A stretch of DNA of 7,317 nt from Eubacteriales bacterium (lineage in GTDB: Bacteria; Bacillota; Clostridia; Christensenellales; CAG-138). The position numbers and the translations under genes are program-made. Positions 1 to 5,460 of this stretch are shown piece after piece (within the stretch, counting starts at the first letter, position 1; each line of letters starts with the position of its first letter). The stretch is from NCBI GenBank assembly GCA_028701165.1, contig JAQVRG010000073.1, positions 1 through 7,317 of the forward strand, given 5' to 3'. The notes under the pieces were generated by a model, which did not search any database, was not told the origin of the DNA, and saw only the letters and a list, made by a program, of their open reading frames with translations.

Positions 1-267
1 GAGGAAAGCAAGAACCGCCAGATGCGCGGCAGCTACCGCCACGAGATCGACAAATTGAAAAACAGACCCGTCGACGCGGCATTTCTCCCGCTCGATCCAA
101 GACAGGAGGCGCATTATGCCGACGGGCTTCTCTATTTCTTGTCAAAAGTGGATACAAAGGCCGTCTATCCCATGCACTACTGGGAGCAGCCGCAGGTGAT
201 CGAACGCTTTCTGCACGACTATCCGCAGTATCGGGGGATCGTGAAGGATACGGAGCGCATGAAATAA
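1..267 (+). CDS. MBL-fold metallo-hydrolase, C-terminal fragment
   Basis: This is the 3' end of a gene that begins before the window; the frame is open from base 1 and ends with TAA at 265-267, giving 88 visible residues. The fragment reads as the end of a metallo-beta-lactamase-fold hydrolase of the UlaG-like/'beta-lactamase superfamily domain' type. It has a hydrophobic strand ending in FLPLDPRQE, a helix, and then the strand KAVYPMHYWEQ, in which the His of PMH is the usual last metal ligand of these proteins, followed by a C-terminal helix (QVIERFL). The main HxHxDH metal motif lies upstream and is not visible, so activity cannot be judged. Such proteins are usually cytosolic metal-dependent hydrolases of uncertain substrate. 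The first visible ATG (22) is internal, because homologous-looking sequence continues in frame before it. The gene converges on the isochorismatase gene across a hairpin-rich spacer. Confidence 0.8.
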   Translation, partial: EESKNRQMRGSYRHEIDKLKNRPVDAAFLPLDPRQEAHYADGLLYFLSKVDTKAVYPMHYWEQPQVIERFLHDYPQYRGIVKDTERMK

Positions 268-304
268 AACGGGTTAATACTATCGAAAACCTCCTTGGGG
301 GATT

Positions 305-491
305 GTTAAGGGGCGCACCCCTTAACGTGCAACCGAATCTGACGACATGCGCGTCAGATTCGGAAGGCCTTGCTGTGCAAGGCTTTCCCTGCAATTTACA
401 ACGCCCGTGAACGAAGTGAACAGTTGTAAATTGAAACCCTCGGCAAAGGGCGAATGGCCTTTGCCGAATTGCGAAATCGCTATGCGATTTC
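305..491. repeat. Array of six tandem hairpins between convergent genes
   Basis: Six inverted repeats follow one another with linkers of 0 to 6 bases. (1) Arms 305-313/318-326, GTTAAGGGG, perfect, 4-base loop. (2) Arms 333-344/352-363, CCGAATCTGACG, perfect 12 bp, 7-base loop. (3) Arms 364-373/377-386, AAGGCCTTGC, 10 bp with one G-T pair, extendable by two pairs into hairpin 2. (4) Arms 392-402/423-433, CAATTTACAAC, perfect 11 bp, with a 20-base loop that holds GTGAAC twice (407-412 and 416-421). (5) Arms 440-449/458-467, TCGGCAAAGG, perfect 10 bp. (6) Arms 473-480/484-491, GAAATCGC, perfect 8 bp, 3-base loop. About two thirds of the stretch is stem. There is no T-run after any stem, so these are not classical intrinsic terminators. 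The layout resembles a mosaic of repetitive extragenic palindromes or a structured mobile element placed at the 3' ends of two convergent genes. Function is unknown. Confidence 0.85.
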
Positions 492-995
492 AATCTGGCA
501 CATGCGCATCGCGTCAAGCGCGTTAAGGTGGCTTTCGGGCGTTACGCCCGCGCAGCAGGACGCGTCCACGATGATGGGCGTTTCAGGCAGGAACGCCTTT
601 AACAAAAGCGCGTTGCTGATGACGCAGATATCCGTGCACAAACCGACGAGCGTGATGCTCTCGATGGGCGACGCGGCGTTCTCCGCGGCGAGCATCGCGC
701 CAAGCGCGGCGCTGCCAAAGGTCGGCTTGTCGATGGGCGGCGTCGTGACGAGCGCCGCGATCGCCTCGTTGATCTGCCAGCCGTCGCTGCCCGCGATGCA
801 GTGTGCGACGGGCAGGCGTTTGCCCTCCTGCGTTTGCAGGTAGCTCTCGTGATGCGTGTCCCGGGTACAAAGCACCCTGCCGTCAAAGCGCTTGATCTTT
901 TCGATCACGTTGGGGAGGATCTTCACCGCCTCCGGCGTGCCGAGCGCGCCGTCGATGAAATCCTTTTGCATATCCACTACGATCAAATATTTCAT
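480..995 (-). CDS. Isochorismatase-family cysteine hydrolase (nicotinamidase-like)
   Basis: A 171-residue protein of normal length for the small cytosolic cysteine hydrolases of the isochorismatase superfamily, which split amide or vinyl-ether bonds. The full active site can be read: Asp8 in VVDMQKDF, Lys90 in DKPTFGS, and the nucleophile Cys124 in GLCTDICV, which corresponds to the catalytic Cys of nicotinamidase PncA. Asp46 and His48 (TRDTH) and His65 (LPVAHC, within the family signature ExxxLPxxHCxxGSxGW) match the metal ligands of nicotinamidases, so a nicotinamidase or similar amidase is more likely than isochorismatase itself; the true substrate is not settled. The start ATG (993-995) has AAAGGA 9 bases upstream on the minus strand. 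The gene lies 51 bp after VIT1 and may be co-transcribed with it. Its TAG stop (480-482) lies inside the last hairpin of the adjoining array, so the repeat abuts or supplies the C-terminus. Confidence 0.93.
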   Translation of the reverse strand: MKYLIVVDMQKDFIDGALGTPEAVKILPNVIEKIKRFDGRVLCTRDTHHESYLQTQEGKRLPVAHCIAGSDGWQINEAIAALVTTPPIDKPTFGSAALGAMLAAENAASPIESITLVGLCTDICVISNALLLKAFLPETPIIVDASCCAGVTPESHLNALDAMRMCQIEIA

Positions 996-1046
996 TTTTT
1001 CATTTTCCTTTCATCGCAAGGCCGCGCGTAAGCGGCGCGCAACCGT

Positions 1047-1943
1047 CTACAGCGTGTCGATACCCAAAAGATTCTTGGCGAGTATGCCGATCAAAAAGGA
1101 GATCAGCGCCACGGAAAGCGAGATCACCGCCATTTCGCCGAAGCGGCGCAGGAAGGGTTCATCCTTGGCGACGGAAATATAATAGTTGAAAAACAGGATG
1201 ATCAAAAGCACCATTGCGATCATCGTAGCAAAGGCGGCAGTGTACATGTGCGTCGGGAAGAGAAGATACGGCGCGACGAGCAGCGCCACCGTAACAAGAT
1301 ACGCGATGCCCGTATAGGCGCTGGATTTGAGCGCGTTGGGATTGTCGTCCGCGCGTTCGGCGAGGTAGTTGGACGCGGCCATGGAAAGCGTTGCCGAAAC
1401 GCCCGTGATGATGCCGGTGAGCGCGACAAGCCGCGTGTTGCATAGCGCGAACGTTACGCCCGCGATCGCGCCGGTCAGCTCCACAAGCGCGTCGTTTAAG
1501 CCCAGCACCATCGCGCCCACATAATGGAGGCGCTCCTCGTCGAGCATCTTCACAAGCTCCGCTTCGTGCCGCCGCTCGTCGGCAAGCACCTTGGCGGCGG
1601 CGGGAAGCTCGGCCTGCATCTTCTCGTAATCGGCCTGCGCGAGCTGTTCGCCCTTGTGCATGCGCTTGATCATAAAGGTAAAGCCCAGCAGCACGGTCAA
1701 CAGCTTGCTCCAAAGCATTTTCGCGCCGTTTGTGTGCAGCGTTTCGCCCAGCACGGATTCCCAAAGCGCCGCGTGCTCCGCCTCGTCCTTTGCCATATGC
1801 GAAAGAACGGCGCTGTTCTCCTCATTCTTTTCACGTTCCGCCATAAACGCGTATAGGATCGCGCCCTCGCGCTCGTCGAGCTGCGCTTTGCGCACAGCCG
1901 CGAGCAAAGACGGGCTTAGCTCCTTTTTCTCCATGGTATCCAT
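1047..1943 (-). CDS. Ferritin-like (rubrerythrin-type) / VIT1-CCC1 fusion transporter
   Basis: A 298-residue membrane protein with two modules. Residues about 12-140 form a rubrerythrin/ferritin-like helical domain with carboxylate and ExxH motifs of a di-iron site: E26 in DEREG, E54-x-x-H57 in DEAEH, and E123-x-x-H126 in DERRH; E107 is a further possible ligand. Residues about 141-298 are a VIT1/CCC1 domain with about five membrane helices, opening with the family-like segment GLNDALVELTGAIAG. The family moves Fe2+ or Mn2+ out of the cytosol; the ferritin-like part is thought to bind or oxidise the metal before export. The frame is open back to 2132, but the start chosen is ATG 1941-1943, because GGAGGTG (1949-1955) sits just ahead of it and the upstream residues look non-coding and overlap palindromic DNA. 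It precedes the cysteine hydrolase and follows the diguanylate cyclase on the same strand. Confidence 0.92.
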   Translation of the reverse strand: MDTMEKKELSPSLLAAVRKAQLDEREGAILYAFMAEREKNEENSAVLSHMAKDEAEHAALWESVLGETLHTNGAKMLWSKLLTVLLGFTFMIKRMHKGEQLAQADYEKMQAELPAAAKVLADERRHEAELVKMLDEERLHYVGAMVLGLNDALVELTGAIAGVTFALCNTRLVALTGIITGVSATLSMAASNYLAERADDNPNALKSSAYTGIAYLVTVALLVAPYLLFPTHMYTAAFATMIAMVLLIILFFNYYISVAKDEPFLRRFGEMAVISLSVALISFLIGILAKNLLGIDTL

Positions 1944-1948
1944 GATCG

Positions 1949-1955
1949 CACCTCC
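1949..1955 (-). promoter_or_regulatory. Ribosome binding site fixing the VIT1 start
   Basis: On the minus strand this reads GGAGGTG and lies 5 bases before ATG 1941-1943. It is a near-perfect anti-16S match and rules out the longer frame that reaches 2132. Confidence 0.85.
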
Positions 1956-1964
1956 ACTATCTAT

Positions 1965-1970
1965 ATTGTA
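1965..1970 (-). promoter_or_regulatory. Possible -10 element of the VIT1 promoter
   Basis: On the minus strand the sequence TACAAT would put the transcript start near 1958, just ahead of the ribosome binding site. No good -35 exists 16-18 bases upstream; that position meets the edge of the 26-bp palindrome (1989-2014). An alternative pair, TTGCGT (1982-1987) with TATAGA (1960-1965) at 16 bp, would start the RNA inside the ribosome binding site and is less likely. A regulated promoter needing an activator is possible. Confidence 0.4.
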
Positions 1971-1988
1971 ACGAAAAGCAAACGCAAA

Positions 1989-2014
1989 TTGTGGACGGGC
2001 ATGCCCGTCCACAA
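1989..2014. repeat. Perfect 26-bp palindrome upstream of VIT1
   Basis: Each 13-base arm is TTGTGGACGGGCA followed directly by its reverse complement, without a mismatch. It lies between the cyclase stop and the VIT1 start, with its near edge at the -35 position of the candidate VIT1 -10 box. It can be read as an operator for a dimeric regulator, or as an 11-bp stem with a CATG loop acting as a terminator for the cyclase transcript; the minus-strand sequence that follows (TTTGCGTTTGCTTTT) is T-rich but interrupted. It may also be a dispersed palindromic repeat. Confidence 0.75.
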
Positions 2015-2019
2015 CCATG

Positions 2020-2040
2020 TTACCGCATTTTACCGTAAAA
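2020..2040. promoter_or_regulatory. Operator-like palindrome and tandem TTACCG
   Basis: TTTTAC and its complement GTAAAA (2028-2033 and 2035-2040) flank a single base. The hexamer TTACCG occurs twice in direct orientation (2020-2025 and 2030-2035), exactly 10 bp apart, so both copies face the same side of the helix. The site is upstream of the VIT1 promoter region. This geometry is typical of regulator binding sites, but the sequence matches no operator I recognise. Confidence 0.3.
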
Positions 2041-2053
2041 CGCAACGTCCCGG

Positions 2054-2070
2054 GCGCGCGATACGCGCGC
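2054..2070 (-). terminator. Hairpin directly after the diguanylate cyclase stop
   Basis: Arms of seven bases (GCGCGCG at 2054-2060 and its complement at 2064-2070) with a three-base loop begin next to the cyclase TAA (2071-2073). The stem is stable, but no T-run follows on the minus strand until TTTT about 14 bases later, so it is a weak intrinsic terminator or a 3'-end stabilising hairpin. Confidence 0.35.
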
Positions 2071-3189
2071 TTATACGCCGAACATGCAGAAGCGGTTGCG
2101 CCCGCGTTCCTTCGCGCGGTAAAGCGCCACATCCGCGTTGTTGATCAGGTCGAAATCGTTGTTGCCGCCCCGCGCGCGGGAATCCGCGCAGCCGACGCTT
2201 ACGGTCACGCGCCCGTAGGGGGAGGTCGCAAAGGACATGCGCTTATCGAACACCTCGTCTACGATCGCCTGCCCGACAGCCTCCGCGTCGAGAGCGGCGT
2301 CCGCGCTCACGGCGATGAACTCCTCGCCGCCGTAGCGGGCGATGAACAGGCCGTACCGGCTCGAGAGGCTGCGAAAGATGTCGCCAAGCTCCACAAGGCA
2401 TCGGTCGCCCTCCACATGGCCGTAGGTATCGTTGAAGATTTTAAAGATATCGATGTCGATCATATAGACCGTTACGCGCGCCGCGTCGGTCAAAAGCTTC
2501 GGATGCAGCGTTTCCATGTACGCGGTGAAGGCGCGGCGGTTGTTGAGCTGCGTCAGCCCGTCGATAAGCGCCTCGCCGTAGAGACGGCGGCGCGCGTCGA
2601 TATTTTCCATGCGGACGGTATTGATCATATGCGTGCCGACCATGGAGATTACATAGCAGACCCAGCAGTTGGTGATATCGATCTCATAGTGCGCCACATC
2701 CTTGAAAAGCAAGGTCAGCACGGAGAATACCGCGCATACCGCGAACGCGAAAAGGCGTGTAAACAGCGGCGTGGTGATAAAGAGCATGGGCATGATGATG
2801 AGGAACACCATATAGAGGTTCGCGTTGCCGTTGCGGGTGTAAAAAATGCCGAGGTGCATGCCGAAAGCCGCCGTGACCAAAACGATCGCGCAGGCGGTGG
2901 CCATTTGGTAGGCGCGGCGCTTTCCCGCTTTGGTAAAGGCGATCGCGCAGATGAGCGCGTAAGCGATAAAGTACGGCGGGTAGAGCGTCTGCATTCGGTA
3001 AAGATACGGGAACAAAAAGGCGAACAGCGTCATAACGCCCATCAGCCCCGCGCCCAGCACGGAAAGCTTTCTGAGCATGATCAGGTTTTCCTTGTTGACC
3101 GCGTCGCGGTTTCTTGCAAGGAAGGAGCAAAATTCGTCGCAAAAAAGAAAGCGCCGAAGATACTGCCTTGCTATTTTCACAAATCGCAT
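2071..3189 (-). CDS. Membrane diguanylate cyclase (GGDEF)
   Basis: Makes cyclic di-GMP from two GTP at the membrane. Counting from ATG 3187-3189 (372 residues), the order is an N-terminal cytosolic helix, about six hydrophobic segments between residues 41 and 190 forming an unnamed sensor region, then a GGDEF domain from about 208. The domain has all expected motifs: DGLTQLNNRR, the metal-binding DIDIFKIFNDTYGHVEGD, and an intact signature RYGGEEF. The allosteric I-site RxxD just before GGEEF reads RYGL, so product inhibition is probably absent. The start is uncertain: a TTG at 3198 and ATG at 3189 lack a clear ribosome binding site, while ATG 3076-3078 has AAGGA 10 bases upstream and would begin at the first membrane helix. 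I prefer the longer form because the codons just before 3078 are in frame with G/C in nearly every third position. A good promoter lies at 3255-3283. Confidence 0.92.
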   Translation of the reverse strand: MRFVKIARQYLRRFLFCDEFCSFLARNRDAVNKENLIMLRKLSVLGAGLMGVMTLFAFLFPYLYRMQTLYPPYFIAYALICAIAFTKAGKRRAYQMATACAIVLVTAAFGMHLGIFYTRNGNANLYMVFLIIMPMLFITTPLFTRLFAFAVCAVFSVLTLLFKDVAHYEIDITNCWVCYVISMVGTHMINTVRMENIDARRRLYGEALIDGLTQLNNRRAFTAYMETLHPKLLTDAARVTVYMIDIDIFKIFNDTYGHVEGDRCLVELGDIFRSLSSRYGLFIARYGGEEFIAVSADAALDAEAVGQAIVDEVFDKRMSFATSPYGRVTVSVGCADSRARGGNNDFDLINNADVALYRAKERGRNRFCMFGV

Positions 3190-3254
3190 TCTTTTCAAAC
3201 GGAAGGTTTTACCGGGTTAAATTTGGCAAAATATGACAATTGTTGATTCCTGCA

Positions 3255-3283
3255 TTATAGCACGGGAGGCGCGGTAAGGCAAA
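3255..3283 (-). promoter_or_regulatory. Sigma-A-type promoter of the diguanylate cyclase gene
   Basis: On the minus strand: -35 TTGCCT (3278-3283), a 17-base spacer, and -10 TATAAT (3255-3260) preceded by TGC, an extended -10. The predicted start near 3248 gives a leader of about 60 nt to ATG 3189 or 170 nt to ATG 3078. I see no c-di-GMP riboswitch motif in that leader. Confidence 0.75.
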
Positions 3284-3343
3284 CCCGCGCGGCATGATAT
3301 TTTCTTACGCCTTCAACGGATAGGCGCGCCGTGAAGAAAAAGC

Positions 3344-3372
3344 TCGAAATCCGCGCCCGCGCGTGGTATACT
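3344..3372 (+). promoter_or_regulatory. Promoter of the DUF6198-like membrane protein gene
   Basis: -35 TCGAAA (3344-3349), a 17-base spacer, and -10 TATACT (3367-3372) with an upstream TGG that makes an extended -10. The predicted RNA start is near 3379, about 59 bases before the start codon, so the leader begins right before the terminator-like hairpin at 3383-3420. Confidence 0.6.
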
Positions 3373-3382
3373 GGCCAAAACA

Positions 3383-3420
3383 GCTTTCGGCGTTTCTGTA
3401 TCAAACGCCGAAGCCTTTTT
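3383..3420 (+). terminator. Terminator-like hairpin in the leader (possible attenuator)
   Basis: Perfect 10-bp arms TTCGGCGTTT (3386-3395) and its complement (3403-3412) flank a 7-base loop. Two more pairs (G3383-C3414 and C3384-G3413) form if T3385 bulges. The stem is followed by C and TTTTT (3416-3420), the form of an intrinsic terminator on the plus strand. It lies between the promoter (3344-3372) and the ribosome binding site TAAGGA at about 3428, so it would act on this gene's own leader. It could alternatively end stray transcription from upstream; no plus-strand gene precedes it within 3 kb. Confidence 0.6.
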
Positions 3421-3437
3421 GGTTTCTAAGGATTTTT

Positions 3438-4121
3438 ATGAAAAAAAGAACGTTTTACACCGAGGTCGCCTATCTTGCGGGCGTCGTTTTGCTGGCCTTG
3501 GGGACGGCCTTTATGGAGCGCGCCGATTTCGGCATGTCCATGGTCGTGGCGCCCGCGTATCTTCTTTATCTTAAGCTGTCGCAAACGCTGCCTTTCTTTA
3601 CCTTCGGCATGGCGGAGTACGCGCTGCAGGCGGTGCTTCTGCTTCTTATGACCGTCATACTCAAAAGGGCGAAGTTTGCGTATCTGTTTTCCTTTCTGTC
3701 CGCCGTGCTTTACGGCCTTGCGCTCGACGGCGCGATGGCGCTGTTTTCGCTGCTGCCGGGCGCGCAAACGGCGGAACGCGCCGTATGCTACCTTTTGGGG
3801 ATGCCGCTTTGCGCCATGGGTGTGTCGCTGCTGTTCCACACCTACATTCCGCCCGAGGCTTACGAGCTGTTCGTTAAGGAGATCGCCTTAAAGCGGCACG
3901 CGGATATCCATAAATGCAAAACCGCCTACGACTGCGTAAGCTGCCTTGTAGGGATACTCATGTCCTTTGCGTTTTTCGGCCTTTGGCATTTTGAGGGGAT
4001 CAAGCTGGGCACGATCTTCTGCGCGCTCATCAACGGCACGCTGATCGGCGGGTGCACAAAAACACTCGAAAAGGGCTGGAATTTTCAGGACGCGCTGCCC
4101 TTTCGGGGCTATTTCACATGA
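3438..4121 (+). CDS. Multi-pass membrane protein, YczE/DUF6198-like
   Basis: A 227-residue integral membrane protein with about seven hydrophobic segments (roughly residues 8-27, 34-49, 59-76, 81-103, 115-135, 165-183 and 188-206). The segments LALGTAFMERADFGMSMV near the N-terminus and DCVSCLVGILMSFAFFG with GTIFCALINGTLIGG near the C-terminus resemble the YczE/YitT-like DUF6198 membrane proteins common in Clostridia, whose substrate is unknown. A cytosolic loop with HADIHKCKTAYDC (about 154-166) precedes helix 6. The frame is open from 3363, but ATG 3438 is chosen because AAGGA ends 5 bases before it and the preceding residues are encoded by the leader hairpin. It has its own promoter and leader terminator. 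It lies between a divergent cyclase gene and a separately promoted reductase, so the context does not reveal its job. Confidence 0.85.
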   Translation: MKKRTFYTEVAYLAGVVLLALGTAFMERADFGMSMVVAPAYLLYLKLSQTLPFFTFGMAEYALQAVLLLLMTVILKRAKFAYLFSFLSAVLYGLALDGAMALFSLLPGAQTAERAVCYLLGMPLCAMGVSLLFHTYIPPEAYELFVKEIALKRHADIHKCKTAYDCVSCLVGILMSFAFFGLWHFEGIKLGTIFCALINGTLIGGCTKTLEKGWNFQDALPFRGYFT

Positions 4122-4162
4122 CGGCGGAACGCGCCCCCCTTCCCCTTTTCCCCCATTTCTAT

Positions 4163-4168
4163 TATAAT
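4163..4168 (+). promoter_or_regulatory. -10 element of the aldo/keto reductase gene
   Basis: A perfect TATAAT lies 55 bases before the chosen start, in the short AT-rich part of the spacer after the membrane protein gene. The matching -35, 17 bp upstream, is poor (TTCCCC at 4140-4145). The predicted leader is about 48 nt. Confidence 0.5.
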
Positions 4169-4208
4169 AAGCGAAAAGAAACGAACGCACAGGATGAAAC
4201 ATTAAATT

Positions 4209-4214
4209 AGGAGG
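4209..4214 (+). promoter_or_regulatory. Ribosome binding site fixing the reductase start
   Basis: AGGAGG lies 8 bases before ATG 4223-4225 but only 2 bases before the in-frame ATG 4217-4219. The second ATG is therefore the likely start. Confidence 0.8.
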
Positions 4215-4222
4215 ATATGGCT

Positions 4223-5419
4223 ATGCTGTATGGTGATTTTCAAGGGATGAAGCTTTCCCGTCTGGGCTTTGGCACCATGCGCCTGCCGCTTGTCGCGGGC
4301 GCGAAGGACGGCGCGATCGACGAGGCGCAGGTTGCTGAAATGGTGCAATACGCCATCGAACACGGCGTTAATTATTTTGATACGGCGTATCCGTATCACG
4401 GCGGGCTTTCCGAGGTGGTCGTCGGGCGGGCGCTGAAGCGGTATCCGCGCGACGCGTTCTACCTTGCGACCAAATACCCCGGCCATCAGATCAGCGACAG
4501 CTACGATCCCGCCGCCATATTTGAAGAGCAGCTAACGAAGTGCGGCGTGGACTATTTTGATTTTTACCTGCTGCACAACGTTTGCGAAAACTCCATCGGC
4601 GCGTATACCGATCCGCGCTGGGGGATCATCGATTATTTCTTAGAACAGAAAAAGAACGGCCGCATACGGCATTTAGGCTTTTCCTCGCACGCCGCGCCGG
4701 ATACGCTTCGCACGTTTTTGGACGCGTACGGGGACAAGATGGAATTCTGCCAGATCCAGCTCAACTATTTGGACTGGACGCTGCAAGACGCCAAGGGAAA
4801 ATACGAGCTGCTTACACAGCGCGGCATACCCGTTTGGGTGATGGAGCCCGTGCGCGGCGGGCGGCTTGCAAAGCTTAACGAGGCGGACGAGGCGAAGCTG
4901 CGCGCGCTGCGCCCCCAAGAGAGCGTCGCCGCGTGGGGGTTCCGCTATTTGCAGGCGCTTCCCAACGTGAAGATGATCCTAAGCGGCATGTCGAACATGG
5001 AGCAGATGGAGGATAACGTAAAGACCTTCTCGGCGGAAGCGCCGCTTAACGAAGATGAAACGCAGGCGCTCTACGCGATCGCGGACGGCATGCGCAACAC
5101 CGTTCCCTGCACCGGCTGCCGCTATTGCTGCGACGGTTGTCCCATGGGGCTGGATATCCCCCTGCTTATCCAAATCTACAACGATATCAAGGTCGCGCCC
5201 TCCATCACCGCGCCTATGCGGCTTGAAACCATGCCGGAGGATAAGCAGCCCGCCGCCTGCGTCGGCTGCGGCGCGTGCGCGGCGGTCTGCCCGCAGCACA
5301 TCGATGTGCCGCAGGTTATGCAGGATATGGACGAGGCGCTCAAGGGCATCCCCAAATGGTCGCAGCTTTGCAAGGAGCGCGCGGCCGCGGCTGCGGCGCT
5401 GCGGGCAGGCTCCAAATAA
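4223..5419 (+). CDS. Aldo/keto reductase with two C-terminal 4Fe-4S motifs
   Basis: A 398-residue cytosolic protein. Residues 1 to about 275 form the AKR (beta/alpha)8 barrel, starting GMKLSRLGFGTMRLP. The catalytic tetrad is present: Asp53 and Tyr58 in FDTAYPYHGG, Lys84 in LATK, and His118 in LLHNV. The cofactor-binding part (VMEPVRGGRL, ILSGMSNMEQMEDN) is also typical. Residues 290-360 add a ferredoxin-like extension with two cysteine sets: C296, C299, C302, C306 and C346, C349, C352, C356, each of the form CxxCxxCxxxCP, enough for two 4Fe-4S clusters. C303 is an extra Cys in the first set. This architecture is common in anaerobic Clostridia and is thought to link NAD(P)H-dependent carbonyl reduction to an electron carrier; the substrate is unknown. 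The gene appears monocistronic, with its own -10 box, and is followed by a new promoter at 5444. Confidence 0.95.
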   Translation: MLYGDFQGMKLSRLGFGTMRLPLVAGAKDGAIDEAQVAEMVQYAIEHGVNYFDTAYPYHGGLSEVVVGRALKRYPRDAFYLATKYPGHQISDSYDPAAIFEEQLTKCGVDYFDFYLLHNVCENSIGAYTDPRWGIIDYFLEQKKNGRIRHLGFSSHAAPDTLRTFLDAYGDKMEFCQIQLNYLDWTLQDAKGKYELLTQRGIPVWVMEPVRGGRLAKLNEADEAKLRALRPQESVAAWGFRYLQALPNVKMILSGMSNMEQMEDNVKTFSAEAPLNEDETQALYAIADGMRNTVPCTGCRYCCDGCPMGLDIPLLIQIYNDIKVAPSITAPMRLETMPEDKQPAACVGCGACAAVCPQHIDVPQVMQDMDEALKGIPKWSQLCKERAAAAAALRAGSK

Positions 5420-5433
5420 GCCTTTGCACGCGG

Positions 5434-5460
5434 CGGCGCCCGTTTGACAAGCGCGCGCCG
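5434..5460. repeat. Inverted repeat surrounding the -35 of the SAM hydrolase promoter
   Basis: CGGCGC (5434-5439) and its complement GCGCCG (5455-5460) are separated by 15 bases that include the TTGACA -35 (5444-5449). It could be an operator or part of a weak terminator for the reductase gene. The arms are short and GC-only in a GC-rich region, so chance is possible. Confidence 0.3.

Noticed and set aside
1944..2132. N-terminal extension of the VIT1 protein to 2132
   Set aside because: The extension crosses the 26-bp palindrome and the hairpin after the cyclase stop, runs into the end of the cyclase gene, and a strong ribosome binding site marks the start at 1943.
3098..3110. ACCGCG/CGCGGT palindrome near the alternative cyclase start
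   Set aside because: It is probably part of the coding sequence, given the in-frame codon pattern, and it is short and GC-only.
2017..3246. Long plus-strand open frame of 409 codons
   Set aside because: It lies opposite the diguanylate cyclase gene, whose translation has clear GGDEF motifs. The plus-strand product is charged, low in hydrophobic order, and resembles no family; such antisense frames are common in GC-rich DNA.
3079..3248. Possible c-di-GMP riboswitch in the cyclase leader
   Set aside because: The conserved GEMM sequences and paired stems are not visible, and no terminator stem precedes the T-rich stretch near 3141-3150 on the minus strand.
3311..3336. Imperfect inverted repeat in the divergent spacer (CTTCA-CGG arms with one bulged A)
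   Set aside because: It has an 8-bp stem with a bulge, no T-run on either strand in the right place, and lies between the two promoters without a clear role; a chance occurrence is likely.
4194..4205. Three-codon reading frame (ATG AAA CAT TAA) in the reductase leader
   Set aside because: It has no properly spaced ribosome binding site and no codon pattern or terminator suggesting leader-peptide control.
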